Shown: positions 31,095-42,799, numbered from the stretch's first letter. The stretch: 64,000 nucleotides of DNA from Cheilinus undulatus (GCF_018320785.1 NC_054876.1:9924712-9988711); one strand, 5' to 3'. The notes: generated by a model not told the origin, from the letters alone. Program-made: numbers and translations.

Positions 31095-31500
31095 AACTTG
31101 ACACACCAGATAGACTGTTTCACATATCCATGGCATGAGATTTTTCACATAAACACCCAATAGGTGGTGTTTGAAAGGGCAAAAAATCCCAGTGGATGGT
31201 TGGAAAAATAGTTCCATCCTTCCCATTCATTCAGAGCAGCAAAATATATGGCAAAGTAGATGTGCACCAGCACCTTCTAAGGGAATAGCATGAGCTCTTT
31301 ACACAGCCATCATCATGGTTCACTATCAGTGGAGCCAGTTCGTGAATCAAACTCTTGCGGAAACTGGTTAGGAGAAGAGAATTTTCCCTAAGAAAAGCTT
31401 TCATTATGGTTCTTTGCTCTTCTTTTAGTAAAGAATTGTAGTCCAGCTCTGATAAAGCTTTATTTCTCTTCACTGGTTGCTGTTCTTGTCAGGCTTGAAG
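31095..31500. repeat. Interspersed repeat copy (same family as 1-735 and 42190)
   Basis: CACACCAGATAGACTGTTTCACATATCCAT resembles the hairpin end at 28859. The block GGTTCTTTGCTCTTCTTTTAG..CCAGCTCTGATAAAGC (31408-31460) matches 50-105 and 42500-42560. Upstream, at 31030-31095, a GACTGGCAACCAGTTCAGGG block resembles a common fish LINE/SINE 3' tail, with lower certainty. Confidence 0.5.
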
Positions 31501-32079
31501 TAGAGCTAAATCACATCCACGACTGCCTCTGTCTCCTCTGATGATGCTGGTTGGTCTTGTCATTCTCTGACCAGGAATAAATATTTCAGGCTGAAGCTTT
31601 GCCTGATTAAAATTGACACAATCCATGGATATTCCACAGTCAACTGTGAGTCATGTTATTAGAAAGTGGAAGCGTTCAGGAACAACAGCATCTCAGCCAT
31701 GAAGAGGAAGACCGTGACTGCTAAGGCACATGGTGTGCACACTCTGCTGATTCCATCGCTGAAGAGTTCTGAACTTCCACTGGCATTAACGTAAACACAA
31801 AAATGGTGCAGCTGGAGCTCTGTGGAATGGGTTTCCATGGCAGCAGCATGCAAGTCTCACATCACAAGTTCAATGCCAAGCATCGGATGGAGTGGTGTAA
31901 AGCTCACCGACACTGGACTGTGGAAGCGTGTTCTGTGGAGTGACAATCACTTCTCTGTCTGGATGCCTGCTTGACTGCTTTGTGCCAACTGTGAGGTTTG
32001 GTGACGGAGGGATAATGGTATGGGGCTGGTTTTTCCGGGTTTGGACTTGGCCCCTTATCTCCACTGAAGGGCTATCTTA

Positions 32080-32646
32080 GGCCTTGTCCACATGGAGATG
32101 GAAAGAACATATATCCGTTTTGTTTCAAAAATGTTCTCCATAAACACAGACATTGTGTCAAGGAATGTCCGCGTAAGCTTTGTCTTAAAACGCCATAATA
32201 TATGTCAGGCATGTAAGTGGCGCTGTAACGCTACAGAAACGCACCAGAGACAAAGAAGAAGATTATATAGCAAGTGCACATACACTTTTCTCTCACCAAA
32301 AACTTTCTCCTGGCAGCTGTTCTCCATTTTGGATCTAATAACAATGCAGCGAATGCTGGTAGTAGAGGAGGAGAGGCCACGATGAGCTCAGTAACCTCTG
32401 CACAAACACAATCATGTAATCTGCCATTACTATTGTTGTTGGCTGGGCTTGGGTTAAGTGGGCATGATGTTATCGTTTCAGGAATGTTGCGCTTGAATGT
32501 ACACACAGAGATGACAAAGGCAAAGTATACAGATTTGTTAACTCCGAGACTTGGTTTAAAAAAGTTGCCTTTTCAGGCTCCCAAAACACCAGTATGATAA
32601 AATACTTTTGCAGAAACTCATAAACTCGTCTCCGTGTGCACGGCCC
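32080..32646. mobile_element. Miniature element nested in the Tc1 copy, GGCCTTGTCCACA ends
   Basis: The left end GGCCTTGTCCACATGGAGAT pairs with the right end CGTCTCCGTGTGCACGGCCC (reverse complement GGGCCGTGCACACGGAGACG). These are the ends of a common fish miniature transposon family. It splits the Tc1-like sequence between pieces 1 and 2. Open stretches inside (up to 107 codons) are not recognised as transposase. Confidence 0.7.
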
Positions 32647-32875
32647 CTCAATGGTTCAGCATACCAAGATGTTTTGGAAAATGCTATGCTTCCAACTTTG
32701 TGGCAACAGTTTGAGGAAGGCCCTTTTCTGTGCCTGCATGAGCACAGAGCAAGGACTATACAGACATGGTCTGATGAGTTCAGTGTGGGAAAACTTGACC
32801 CTCCCACACAGAACCCTGACCTCAACCCCATCGAGCACCTTTGGGATGAACTGGAATAAACTAAAATCAATACTT

Positions 32876-33250
32876 TGGAAAATTAACATATTCTTTTAAA
32901 ACTGTTTTCTTCCGGTGCACCAGTAGTTGGGTTTGATGCTAATAAGCTGTGTTGTGATTAGTCAAATACACAGGCAGGAAACAGATCTTTTGTGTAGATT
33001 CTCAGAAAGGAAAATTGCACTCTCAAAGAGCCTTAAAAATACTGCTTTGATTAAGACAGGAATGCTTTTTTTTTTCTTTTAACCAGACCAAGTTAAAGGT
33101 TTTATTTTAACTTTAAGAAATAAAGGTAAACAACAGCATGCCATATTTTTTCCTTCTCAAATTTTCTGAATTTAATCATCCTCGAGTGGCCGGATGGGAA
33201 GCCATTGGGGGCCTGATGTGGCCCCAGGGTCTCCTGTTGATGATCACTGC
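32876..33250. mobile_element. Probable second insertion inside the Tc1 copy
   Basis: Sequence foreign to Tc1 lies between the DLNPIE piece and the C-terminal piece. Near its right side is GGGGCCTGATGTGGCCCCAGG, typical of hAT-type miniature element ends, closing with GATGATCACTGCTCTGCAG. The left boundary is not exact. Confidence 0.4.
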
Positions 33251-33419
33251 TCTGCAGCAAGAATGGTCACAAATTCCCACAAAAACACTACAAAATCTTG
33301 TGACTAGGCTTCCAAGGACAGCGGAGGCTATTACAGCTGCAAAAGGGGGACCAACTTCATTAAAAAGTAAATGTATTTGAATACAAAGGTCTATATAGTG
33401 TATCTGCATGGGCGAGTCA

Positions 33420-34790
33420 AACACAAATGTCTACTTTTGTTGTGTTGTGGTATAACTTAAATTTATTAATTAGAGGGTTTCCTTTGAGTTATGTAAAATG
33501 TGTCATACATACTAGACTTTAACCTGCACTGCACTGATTGGTTTAATCCCTTTGTGTACTTTATTTGTAATTGAATATTCTGTGTATCTGTGAGGATCAG
33601 TGCTGATTGAATACAACCCAGCTTATCAGATGCAACGTAACGTATACTGTATCTGCTCCCTACAAAACATGGCTGCTAGATTTATTGCAGGGAGAATAAC
33701 AGTTGCCAGCAAAGTTTATCATAGGTTATCTCAAAGTGTCTCGTGGATTGCAAGACTTCCTCCTCCTCAGACGATGTGTTTGGTTACTCCTTTGTTTGAC
33801 TGATCAGGACTTTGGCTGAGTCATACCTCACAGCTCTGATGGACCAACAACTACAAGCCCAGTTACCGTACAACATGTACTGATGTGATGCAAGACTCTT
33901 ATCAAACAGGATTGAGATACAATCTCTATAAGCTGAAGTGTCTGATAAGCATGATTCTATTCTTTTCCTTATTTAAGTTGATTATGAAAACAAAGGAAGC
34001 TAAAAGACACATCTGTTGAGAGCTGTGTGACTGGTTGCTGGGTGAATCAAGCTCAAACAGAGTGCTGTTGGCTGTTTTTTTCCTCAGCTCTTATTTTAAC
34101 CTCACAGAACTCGCTGAACGAGATCTGATGCTCATAAAGGCCAGGCAAGCTGCAACGTGTGGCTGCAGAGTCAGAGTGAAAACATGGACGTGGGCGCACT
34201 CAGCAGCGATAAATAAGAAGATTTATGACAAACTAAGTAAGGGGTGAAAGCACTTTAAATGACACAAAAAGTAAATCAGTGACAAACAGAGTCATGTTGT
34301 CTGAGTGCATTAGGGAGAAGGAAAGAATTTAATGTGGTACTTACTGGGAAGCATAACTTTCCAGTTCAACTCTAATGTGATGTGAAAAGAATAACGTAGG
34401 AAGTGTCTCTGAGAAATTATTGCATAAAGTGCCAGCTTGTGATTACTTCCAGAGCACTTTGACTCAAGAATGAATTGATTTTAGAGGTCAACAGGTCAAG
34501 GCCATTGGGGTTCATGTTATTCAAGATTTCAACCATTCTCACTGCCTCAAAACCACCCCAGCCCGACTAAAACTAGAATGTAAGAATCATTTTAGTTAGC
34601 TAAACTAAATACAAATTAAGTTTTACATAAAAACGAAAACTAATTAAAAACCTTAATTATGTGCTTAAAAAATGAAATTTTTGACAAAATATCCTTAGAT
34701 TTAGTCTTTGACAGTGGCAGACTACCTGAAATGAATGACCTAGCCTGGGGAGTTTAAAATTGCCTCATTTGGGGGCTCATATGGTCCAGT
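33420..34790. other. Intergenic, mostly unrecognised
   Basis: At 33655-33700 the CTACAAAACATGGCTGCTAG block reads LQNMAARFI, faintly like the LQNAAAR motif of L2/CR1-type LINE reverse transcriptases, but nothing firm follows. The rest shows no gene. Confidence 0.35.
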
Positions 34791-34791
34791 G

Positions 34792-35468
34792 CAGGGGTGT
34801 CTCACTCAAGGCCCAGGGGCCAAATCTGGCCCAGGGTTCAATGACATCCTGCCTGTAAGATCATATCATATTTCTGCTTTAACTGGCCCACCAGTATAAA
34901 ACCAGTGTAAAAACGTAAACTTAATCCTGAGGATTTAAAATATCCTTGTTTCGTCATAAAATTCTGAAAAAAGGGTCAAAATAATTAGACAAAAAGTCAG
35001 GAAGGTGGGAAACAAAATTAGTTTGTGTTTTCATTTCATATTTTAAATTTTGCATCTCCAAACTTATGATTTTTACTTTTATTTCATACTTATACTTTTT
35101 TAACTCATTATTTTAAACTTCTGATGTCATATTTTGACCCCCCATAGACTCACAATTTAAAATATTAACTCTAATCTTGTCTTTTAAAACTCATGATTTT
35201 GACTTTTTCCTATATATTTGCCTTTTAAAAACATTATCTTGACTTTTAATTTCCTGTTTCACCCTTTAAAACTAGATTTTGAGCCTTAAAACTTAGCACT
35301 TTGACTTTTTAAATTTCAAAATGATTTATCATGAGTGTTATAATTTTTCCCCGTTTTATTTCTGATGAAAATGGATTGCCAGTTTATGGTTAAATGTTGC
35401 CCCTGTTAGGCCCACAGGTTAGCCCCCAATCCAGAATCTGGCCCCTGTTGTGACTGAGTTGGCCCCTG
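34792..35468. mobile_element. Repeat element with CAGGGGTGTC..AAGGCCC end and expanded AT-rich interior
   Basis: The left end CAGGGGTGTCTCACTCAAGG is the well-known terminal motif of a fish hAT-type miniature family. The right end (ATCCAGAATCTGGCCCCTG..ACTGAGTTGGCCCCTG) is a decayed mirror of it. The interior 35030-35340 is a tandem AT-rich minisatellite of the type also seen at 29150 and 40680. No target duplication is visible. Confidence 0.6.
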
Positions 35469-35469
35469 A

Positions 35470-35625
35470 GTTGGCCTAGTGGTTATGATGTGCCACATAT
35501 ACATCGGCAGCCTTGGTTCAAGTCCGGCCTGCAGCTCCTTTCCAGCATGTCTCCCCCACTCTCTCATTCCTGTTTCTAACTCTATCCACTGTCCTCCTCC
35601 CTGAAGGCATAAAAAGCTCAGAAAT
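35470..35625 (+). repeat. tRNA-derived SINE with pol III A and B boxes
   Basis: A-box TGGCCTAGTGG (about 35473) and B-box GGTTCAAGTCC (about 35515) are correctly spaced for a tRNA-like internal promoter. A pyrimidine-rich body follows (CTCTCTCATTCCTG, AACTCTATCCACTGTCC), then an A-rich end. It lies directly against the element at 34792-35468. A degraded relative is at 1955-2090. Confidence 0.75.
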
Positions 35626-36775
35626 GTATTTTAAAAATGGCCTGATTAGATTGTAGAAGACTTCACACAACTGGATATGTTAGGTCTTGAGTTGTTCAAA
35701 CACCAGATTTGATGAAACAAAATGTAAAGTAAAATGTAGCCTGTTTGTATTTTAAATATATATGATCTTTACTTTTTCTAACCCTTTTGGTTCTCACCCC
35801 TGATATGAATCCTTTACAATAAACAATAAAAACAATAAAAACAATAACAACATAAAAGTAATAAAAACTTTAAACAGAGCATTTCTTGCTAAATTAAGAC
35901 CTAACTAAAATGTTAAACAAAAGGTACAAACTGAATAAACTGAAAAATAACGATAAAAAAAAACTATCTAAGCTGATATAACCTTGCTTTTCAGTGTATC
36001 ATTGTAGGTCAACCAGAGTCTTAGTGAATCAGCATCCTATAAAAATATTTTATGGTTGGCTAACAGCATTGTTTGACCTTGAGCACGCTCAGAACAGCAT
36101 AAACAATAACCATCTAACTTGAAAAACAGACGTTCACGTTCATGTTCTACTAAGATCAGATGGCAGTAGTGATTATTTCATACATCACTCAATCATAAAA
36201 TTGAATATGGATTGAAATCCCAGATAAAACTTTTCTGGAAGAGCCTCAAAATATTTGTTTGGTGATTAAAAAGCTGTTTCCTATATTTGTTTGTTTATTT
36301 ATTATATTTATATGGAAAATGTCTTCTGTTATTGCTGATTTCTTCTGGTTGTATAATTATGAAGAACTTGATTCTGACTTTTGAGGAAGGGCATTTTTGT
36401 AGCTGATTTTATCTGCAAAGTCTGGGAGAAAAGGCAGAAAAGGGTGTGTACAGAATAATTTTCAGATATAAAGAAAACATGAAACATTGTGATAACTTGT
36501 AATGGTTTAAGACCACACCAACTGTATTTTGGTGTCTTATAACCCGATGAGGGTTGGGCATTTTAAATGCATGACTTACAGAAAATATAATCAATCAAAG
36601 TTCAATACCTAACTATATATGAATGAGAGTTAGTGTTTTGTAGGTTACCCTACAGTCTAGTTAACTTACAAGTTTGATGACATGTAAATCATCCTCTAAA
36701 ATGATGGTAGATACTGTAGAGATTTCTGACACATATTTTAAAGAAACAATGTAGGAATGTATGCTATGTGATTTG
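35626..36775. other. Intergenic, nothing recognised
   Basis: AT-rich; a short ACAATAAAA tandem run at about 35820-35850. No gene seen. Confidence 0.5.
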
Positions 36776-36779
36776 ATGC

Positions 36780-37760
36780 CACATTTCACCCATTTTTGCC
36801 ACTTTCCTTTTCACTGCTTTTTACAACTTTGTTGCCACTCTTAACCAAGTTTGGACACATTTGTCCCCTTGTAAACAAATTTTGCCCCTTTTCACCCAAT
36901 TTTTGATACTTTTTATGCTTTTTCAACCCTCTTTTCGCTCATTTTTACCCCTTCAACCCATTTTTACTACTTTGACTGAACACTTTTGCAGCATATTTGC
37001 CACTTTTAACCAAATTTTGATACTTTTTGCCACTTTGGCCACCTTTTACCCATTTAGCCTCATTTGCCTAAGTTTGACACTTTTTAGAACCTCTTGCCAC
37101 CAAGTTTGGATACATTTTGCCCTCTTTAAACCATTTTTGACACTATTCTTTATTTTTTAATACTTTTTTCTTTGCCTTTTAGGCTCTTTGAACTCATTTT
37201 TCACCCATTTTTGCTTCTTTGTAACCTCTTTCCTCTACTTTGACCAAACACGTCTGCAACATCTCCCCTGCATTACCCAATTTTGATACTATTTTATACC
37301 AATTTTTCCTACTTTTTAAAACCTCTTTTCCCTCCTCTTAACTCAAATTTATAACTTTTGTCACTTTTGACCAATTTGCCCATTTTCAACCCCTTTCCAT
37401 TACTTCATCTGGTCACTTTAGCCACATTTGCATGCTTAACCCAATGCTGATACCTTTTGCCCCTTTTTTGCCACTCTTTTAACCCCTTTTCACTTCTTTG
37501 TTCAGCACTTTTTTGCAACACTTCTGCCACTTTTACCCAGTTTTGATATATTTTTGCACCTTTCAATGTTACAATGTCATTTAGCAGAAGCTTATGTCCA
37601 AAGTGATGTATACATTCAGCCTTTCAGCCTCTTTTAATCCATTTTTGCTATCCCTTTAACCCTGTTCACCACTATCTCTGTCAGTTATTGTCTCTTCTAA
37701 CCCATTTAGACAACTTTTAAACCCTTTTTGCAATTATTTTTGCATCCTTCTTTATTTGCT
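36780..37760. repeat. Long polypyrimidine minisatellite, CCATTTTTGCCACTTT type
   Basis: Nearly 1 kb of imperfect units such as ACCCATTTTTGCCACTTT, TTTTAACCCA and TTTTGATACTTTTTGCC. It is the same motif as in 2390-3085 and the complement of 745-1255. A 99-codon open stretch (36861-37160) is low-complexity and not a gene. No flanking terminal repeats were found here. Confidence 0.75.
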
Positions 37761-39950
37761 GGCAGCTTTACGTTTGTGCACATGATGGCTTAGCTATGAA
37801 GCCTGACATGACTTTGTAATGTGCCCATGACATTGTTAACATTTCCAAAAAAAGAGTTAATTCTGTTGTAGGAAAAGGGTTTTCAATTTGAAAACAGCTA
37901 TATTTTACTACAGCATGAATTAATGTAATTTATTTTTGTTGCTTTGATAAGAGTGGTTATTATTCAGGTTGAAACTAGAATATGTTATTACAGCATAACT
38001 TTTCAGTGGGCCATGCCTTTGCAGACCCCCATGGGCCCCCAGTTTGGTTGGACCCCAGAGAGCTTCCCCCTTTTTCTCCCACCTTGCATAGAGTGTTATA
38101 AATAATACCTGCAGGGATGAACACTGTCGTTGGATTGTTGTTTTTTGCTCAGTCCCTCTCCCTTTTTCTCTTCCTTGCATCCATTATTGTCCTCATCTCT
38201 CCGAGCCTCAGCTATTAAACCAAAAAGTATCGAAACAAACTGGCTTCTTTTTAGCTGAAGGCTGGCGTCTGAACTAGAGCCATACGCACGTTTCATGAGA
38301 TAGACATACCCACTTCCAAAGTTACATTGTGCTGAAAGCAGGAGACCAGGGCTCTCTGTGGAAAAGAGAAAGACGTCATTCTCCTGTTAAAAGTTATTGC
38401 ACTGATAGCTCAACTGTGTCACTGCTATTTTAAGATGAAAGGCTGCATATTGTCGCTTTATTCCGTGACGAATTATTTTCTGCTTTTTCGCTGGATTGTC
38501 AGGGGCTTTTTTTGCCAGCTTGCTTAAAATATTTACCAAGGATGCGAAAGAGGTTTCCTGGAAAGGCTGAGTCCACTACTTCCTTAATAAACATGAACAG
38601 GTTAAAGTCCAGAGAGGGGGCAGCGCATGTGTGAAACCTTAAATGTGTGACCATATCACAGAGTAAACAGCGCTCCACCTCTGTGTCAACATGCGTCCAG
38701 CCTGTCCCCTTGTGTGTTAATGGAGCAGCTCGACAACATGTCAGGATCTGCACACATGACATCAATCTTGGCACCAGTGATTCCAGCATTGCAGAAATAC
38801 ATGTGTTCATGATTACAAATCAAGTCTGACCTGTAGAAGCACTATCATGATGCATCATGCTGTCTGCCTCTTTAGATGGGGGTAGGACGCACAGTCATGT
38901 TCTGGGATTTTAGATCTGTTTCAAGAGAAATAAAGACTTTAACAGCGTTTCAGCCTTCACAAATTTATCTCGTCTTCCTTTGCATGTTTATTTGGGCTAG
39001 TGGGTATTTGTTTGATAACAGCTTCACTCTGTCACCATGCAAACACACGGCCTCTGTGTAACTGTATGATTTAGACACACAGTGACGTTGGCTGGACAGC
39101 TGACAGTGCTGCGGCTGCCAGATGGGCCAGAGGGCCGGACACACTAAACCTCAACTAAACACATGCAGAACAATGTGAACATGCAGCCTGTGTATTAGAT
39201 TTTTCTGCCCCGTGCTTCAGGACATAAAGTGAGCAGGTATCTAAGAAGATTTATAGAGTAACCCGGGGCAATGTGTCACTAATGTTCTTCATAAATTATA
39301 GCGTGGCTTATATAAAGCCAAGATGGAGGCAATACATGGAGAAAGACCTGTTTGCTATCTCTTGGGACAGGGTAGCTTTGCTGAGGTTTGTGTAGTTGGT
39401 CATTGCACTTTAAGGGATCCAGGAGGGAAGTTTTGCTCTGGTTGTAATGCTGCTTTTCAGCCAGGAGATGGCGCAAACTCTTTGAAAGAGCTTCAGAGGA
39501 GCTTCACAGTTCAAAGTTTTATGATTACTCCCTTTAATTTCATACTTTGAATCAAGAGTAAGAAGTTTCCTTTAGCACTATAGATGCAGAGTGGCCTGAT
39601 TTGACATAACCATCTGCTGGAGTCCCAAAGAACAACAGCACACAGAGCACACAATGTTCTGAGTAAAGAAACTGCAGCCTGAATGAAATGACACTGGTGT
39701 AGCATGCACTGCTCAAACTTACATACCAGAGCCTATGGCTTTACAATGGCTAGGCCTTGATACCAGTGCACTACATTAATTTATGTGCACATTTTCTCAC
39801 AAATAATGTCTATTTTCCACAGCTTCCTCACCTTCGTATGTGGCCACAGCTCTAACAAAAACTAAAAAGGCTCATCACATGACTCCAGTCCTCATACCCT
39901 TTCTCTGTCTGCTTAACTCCTCAGTTCTCTTATTTGTCCATTGATCACGA
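37761..39950. other. Intergenic, nothing firmly recognised
   Basis: Mixed sequence with several short open stretches (for example 38499-38810 on the reverse strand) that resemble no known protein. The part 38460-39240 is somewhat less AT-rich than its surroundings. Confidence 0.4.
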
Positions 39951-39974
39951 GTGTTAGAGGTTAAGGTTATGACC

Positions 39975-40150
39975 TGTTAGACCTCCTGACCCAGTATGAA
40001 CCTCTCAAACCTCTTAGGTTGGCTGACTGTGGACTATTGGCTGTTCCCCGAGTAAAAAGTAAACACGGGGAAGCTGCCTTTGCCTCTTTGCCTCTCAACT
40101 GTGGAATAAATTGCCTTAGGAGCAGAGACTGAAAACAGTGCTAACTATTT
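39975..40150 (+). pseudogene. L2/Rex1-type LINE reverse transcriptase C-terminal remnant
   Basis: One frame stays open for about 55 codons and reads LTQYEPLKPLRLADCGLLAV, then PRVKSKHGEAAFASLPLNCG. Fish L2/Rex1-type elements have the same order near the end of ORF2 (..RSLRSSDQGLLVVPR..GE.AF...P.LWN.LP). Upstream catalytic parts are missing, so this is a truncated fossil. Confidence 0.55.
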
Positions 40151-40434
40151 TTTAATCCAGGTTAAAGCCCTACTTGTTTATAAAATATTCTTTTACATTA
40201 CAGTTTTATTTGAAACTATGTGTTTTTTTTCTTCATAAATGTCTAATTTTGGTTCTTCGTAATAAATTCTCCTTTGCCTTTGGTAAATTTTTGTGCAGAA
40301 CACAAAACACTAGCTTAAAAAACAATGAATAAACCAGTCAGCATGATTACAAAAAAGAAATCTCCCTTGATTGACGACACCACACCCGCTTGGCCTTCAT
40401 ATGCAGTTTTTGTAAATTCTAACAAACTCCCCTA

Positions 40435-41843
40435 TCAGTGGAGGGCTGCAGTGATGGCTGTCCTTCTAGCATAGGAATGTCAAACTCAAGGCCTAATCCA
40501 GCCTGTATCCAGCCCACAAGATCATGACATTTCTATTATAACTGGCACACTGGTCTGCAGATTTCCTCCAGCATAAAAGTGTTGACTTAACTGTGATGAT
40601 TTAAAATATCATTGTTACATTATTAAAGTCTAAACAGAAAATAATAAAAATATTGGATAAAAAGGAAAGTGGGACAGATATTAACCAATGTTTTTAATTC
40701 ATATTTTCAAATTGCATCTCACAATTCTGACTTAAAACTAGGATTTTGACTTTTTTCATGTTTTGACCTCTAACAGAGACAATTTAAAATTTCAAGTTCT
40801 ATTTTTACCTTTTAAACCCATGATTTTTACTTTCTATCTCATATATTTGCCTTTTAAAAACATTGTTTTTGCCTTTAAATTTGACCTACTAAGTTTGAAT
40901 TTTATCTTAGATTTGAGCCTTTAAACTTATAATTTTGACTTTTAAATCAAAAAATGTCTTGTTAACAGTGCTAAGTTTTTTTCTTATTTTATAACTGGCG
41001 AAAATGAGGTTGACAGTTTATGGTTAAATCTTGACCTTGTTAGGCCTAAATTCACAGTACAGCCCTTGCTGCGACTGTCTTTGACACTCCTGGCCTAACA
41101 AGTCCCGCCCTCTGAACATCTCATTGGAGCAAATCTGGCCCCCAACTCAATATGAGTTTGACACCCCTGTTCTAGAACTTTGTCCCATCTCCTCACAGGA
41201 TCTCTGGAGCTCAGTCAGTGACCATCAGGTTCCTGGTTACCTCTCTTACTAAAGCCCTTCTCCACGCATTGTTCGGTTCTGATGTGCATCCAGCTCTTGG
41301 AAGTGTCCTGGTTGTGCCAAACTTCTTCTATTTGAGAATCACGGAGGCCACTGTGCTCTTAGGAACTTTCGATGCAGCAGAAACTTTTTGTAGCCTTCCC
41401 CAGATCTGTGCCTGCCAACAGTCCTGTCTCTGAGCTCTGCAGGCAGTTCTTTTGACCTCATGGATTGGCTTTTCCTCTGATATGCATGGTTAGCTGTGAG
41501 GCCTTAAAAAGCTACCTATAAAGAGGTGTGTGTCTTTCCAAACTATCTTGAATCAATTCAATTTACCACAGGTGGACTCCAATCAAGGTGTAGAAACATC
41601 TCAGCAAAGATCCAGAGAAATGGGAGAAAAGGGTCAAAACACTTATGTCACTGTGACATTTCAGGGTTTTAAAAATTTTTGTAGAAATAAAAAAAAATCT
41701 AAAATTCTGTTTTCAGTTTGTCATTATTGTTTACTGAGTGTAGATTAATGAGAAAAAATATATTTAAATGACTGTAGCATTAGGCTGCAACACAACAAAA
41801 TTGAAATAAGTGAAGAGGGTCTGAATACCTTCTGAATGCACCG
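40435..41843. mobile_element. Tc1-like transposon remnant, interrupted by a hAT-type insertion
   Basis: The left part GGAGGGCTGCAGTGATGGCT (about 40440-40469) and the right part from 41176 (CTCCTCACAGGATCTCTGGA, GACCATCAGGTTCCTGGT, CTCTGAGCTCTGCAGG, ACCACAGGTGGACTCCAATC, ending CTTCTGAATGCACC at about 41843) together form one known fish Tc1-like element. Its transposase is encoded on the reverse strand. The hAT-type element at 40470-41169 sits inside it. Confidence 0.65.
40470..41169. mobile_element. hAT-type element with expanded AT-rich interior, TTCTAG target copies
   Basis: The left end ATAGGAATGTCAAACTCAAG pairs with the right end GAGTTTGACACCCCTG. TTCTAG lies on both sides (40464-40469 and 41170-41175), probably the remains of the target duplication. 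The interior at about 40690-40960 is a minisatellite of the same unit type as at 29150 and 35030. No transposase. Confidence 0.75.
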
Positions 41844-41849
41844 CTGATG

Positions 41850-42185
41850 CTGCACTGTTGTGGTCATGAATGCTGGTTTTCCTGACAGTAATGTTAAAAC
41901 TTTTGATCAGCAGTGCTGCTTGTCAACAAGCAAAAAAAGGTAACTGCTTGGGGCCAGAAGCAAGAAGGGATCCACAACGGGTTAAACATTTAACAGCAGT
42001 AGCTAAAAATGTGCAAATTTTGCAATGACAGTAGGAATTCCCCCCAAATAGGCCCCACCTGACATGCTCACTCTTTAGTGCTGCATATGCACTTTTCTGT
42101 GTGAGAATCTAAGTTTGTCTCTTGACCATTTTTATGTTTGTATAAAATGATGATGTGATTTATGGGCAGAGGTCAGAGAGAGAGA
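41850..42185. other. Intergenic, nothing recognised
   Basis: Ends in a short (GA)n run at about 42176-42189. Confidence 0.5.
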
Positions 42186-42189
42186 GAGT

Positions 42190-42795
42190 TAACCTGATAG
42201 ACTATTTCTGGGAAAAATCCCAGGTAGCCACTGCCTTCCAGGTGAAGCTAAGAGCAAAAGAACACACCATTGAGAATTTGGAAAGGGCATACCTTTCCCA
42301 AAAATTCTCAGAGGTTGATTAGGCAAACATTTTGTCTGCCCCATTTATTACAGGCCGAAACTTAAGTGAGATAGTACATGATCTCAGCAGGCAGGCAGTG
42401 TTATAGTTTACTTTCAGCGAAGCTTGTGTGTGGATAAAACTCATGCCGAAGCTGGCCAAAAAGTGCAAAACATCCCCCTGCCAAGTAAAGCATTCAGAAC
42501 TGTTCTTTGCACTTTATTTAATAAAAAAATTGTCATCCAGTTCTGATAAAACTCCCGGTCTTCTACAGCTACATCTCTGCTAATCGCTTCACCAGTGGCA
42601 GCCATTGCTATCGGCTTCCAGTACAACTAAATCCCCATCTTTAGCTACCGCCTTGTTCTCCATAAATGGCGCTGATTGGTCAGGTTTGTTTTTAGACCTG
42701 GCACAGCTGTCTCATATTCAAGCTTTGCAAGATGGATCTGCCTGATGACAGACATGAAATCTGGCCAATCCATCTGTTTTGCAAAGTTAGCAGAT
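42190..42795. repeat. Interspersed repeat copy (same family as 1-735)
   Basis: This is the best preserved copy in the window. It contains the TTCTTTGCACTTTATTTAAT..TTCTGATAAAACTCC block (42500-42560), a GCTGATTGGTC block (42670), and the end hairpin AGCTTTGCAAGATGGAT..ATCCATCTGTTTTGCAAAG (42720-42788). Another short inverted repeat lies at 42280-42320 (TTGAGAATTTGG..AAAATTCTCA). Confidence 0.55.
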
Positions 42796-42799
42796 TGCA

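Larger units (their letters stand above)
31625..33400 (+). pseudogene. Tc1-like transposase remnant, broken into three parts by insertions
   Basis: Three + strand pieces occur in correct order and match one fish Tc1-like transposase gene. Piece 1, 31625-32076, covers the helix-turn-helix and first catalytic region (blocks TATTCCACAGTCAACTGT, AGTGGAAGCG, ATGGGTTTCCATGGC, TGGTGTAAAGC). Piece 2, 32647-32875, includes TCAGCATACCAAGATG and a GACCTCAACCCCATCGAGCA block, the D-L-N-P-I-E motif near the last catalytic Glu. Piece 3, about 33255-33365, is the C-terminus (AGAATGGTCACAAATTCCCA). Between them lie separate sequences at 32077-32646 and 32876-33250. Stops and frameshifts are frequent; the element is dead. 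Confidence 0.8.

Noticed and set aside
33600..33860. Possible L2/CR1-like LINE piece (LQNMAARFI and a later SYLTALMD stretch)
   Set aside because: The similarity is limited to a few residues in separate frames; too weak to annotate.
36861..37160. 99-codon open stretch rich in Phe and Leu
   Set aside because: Low-complexity minisatellite translation.
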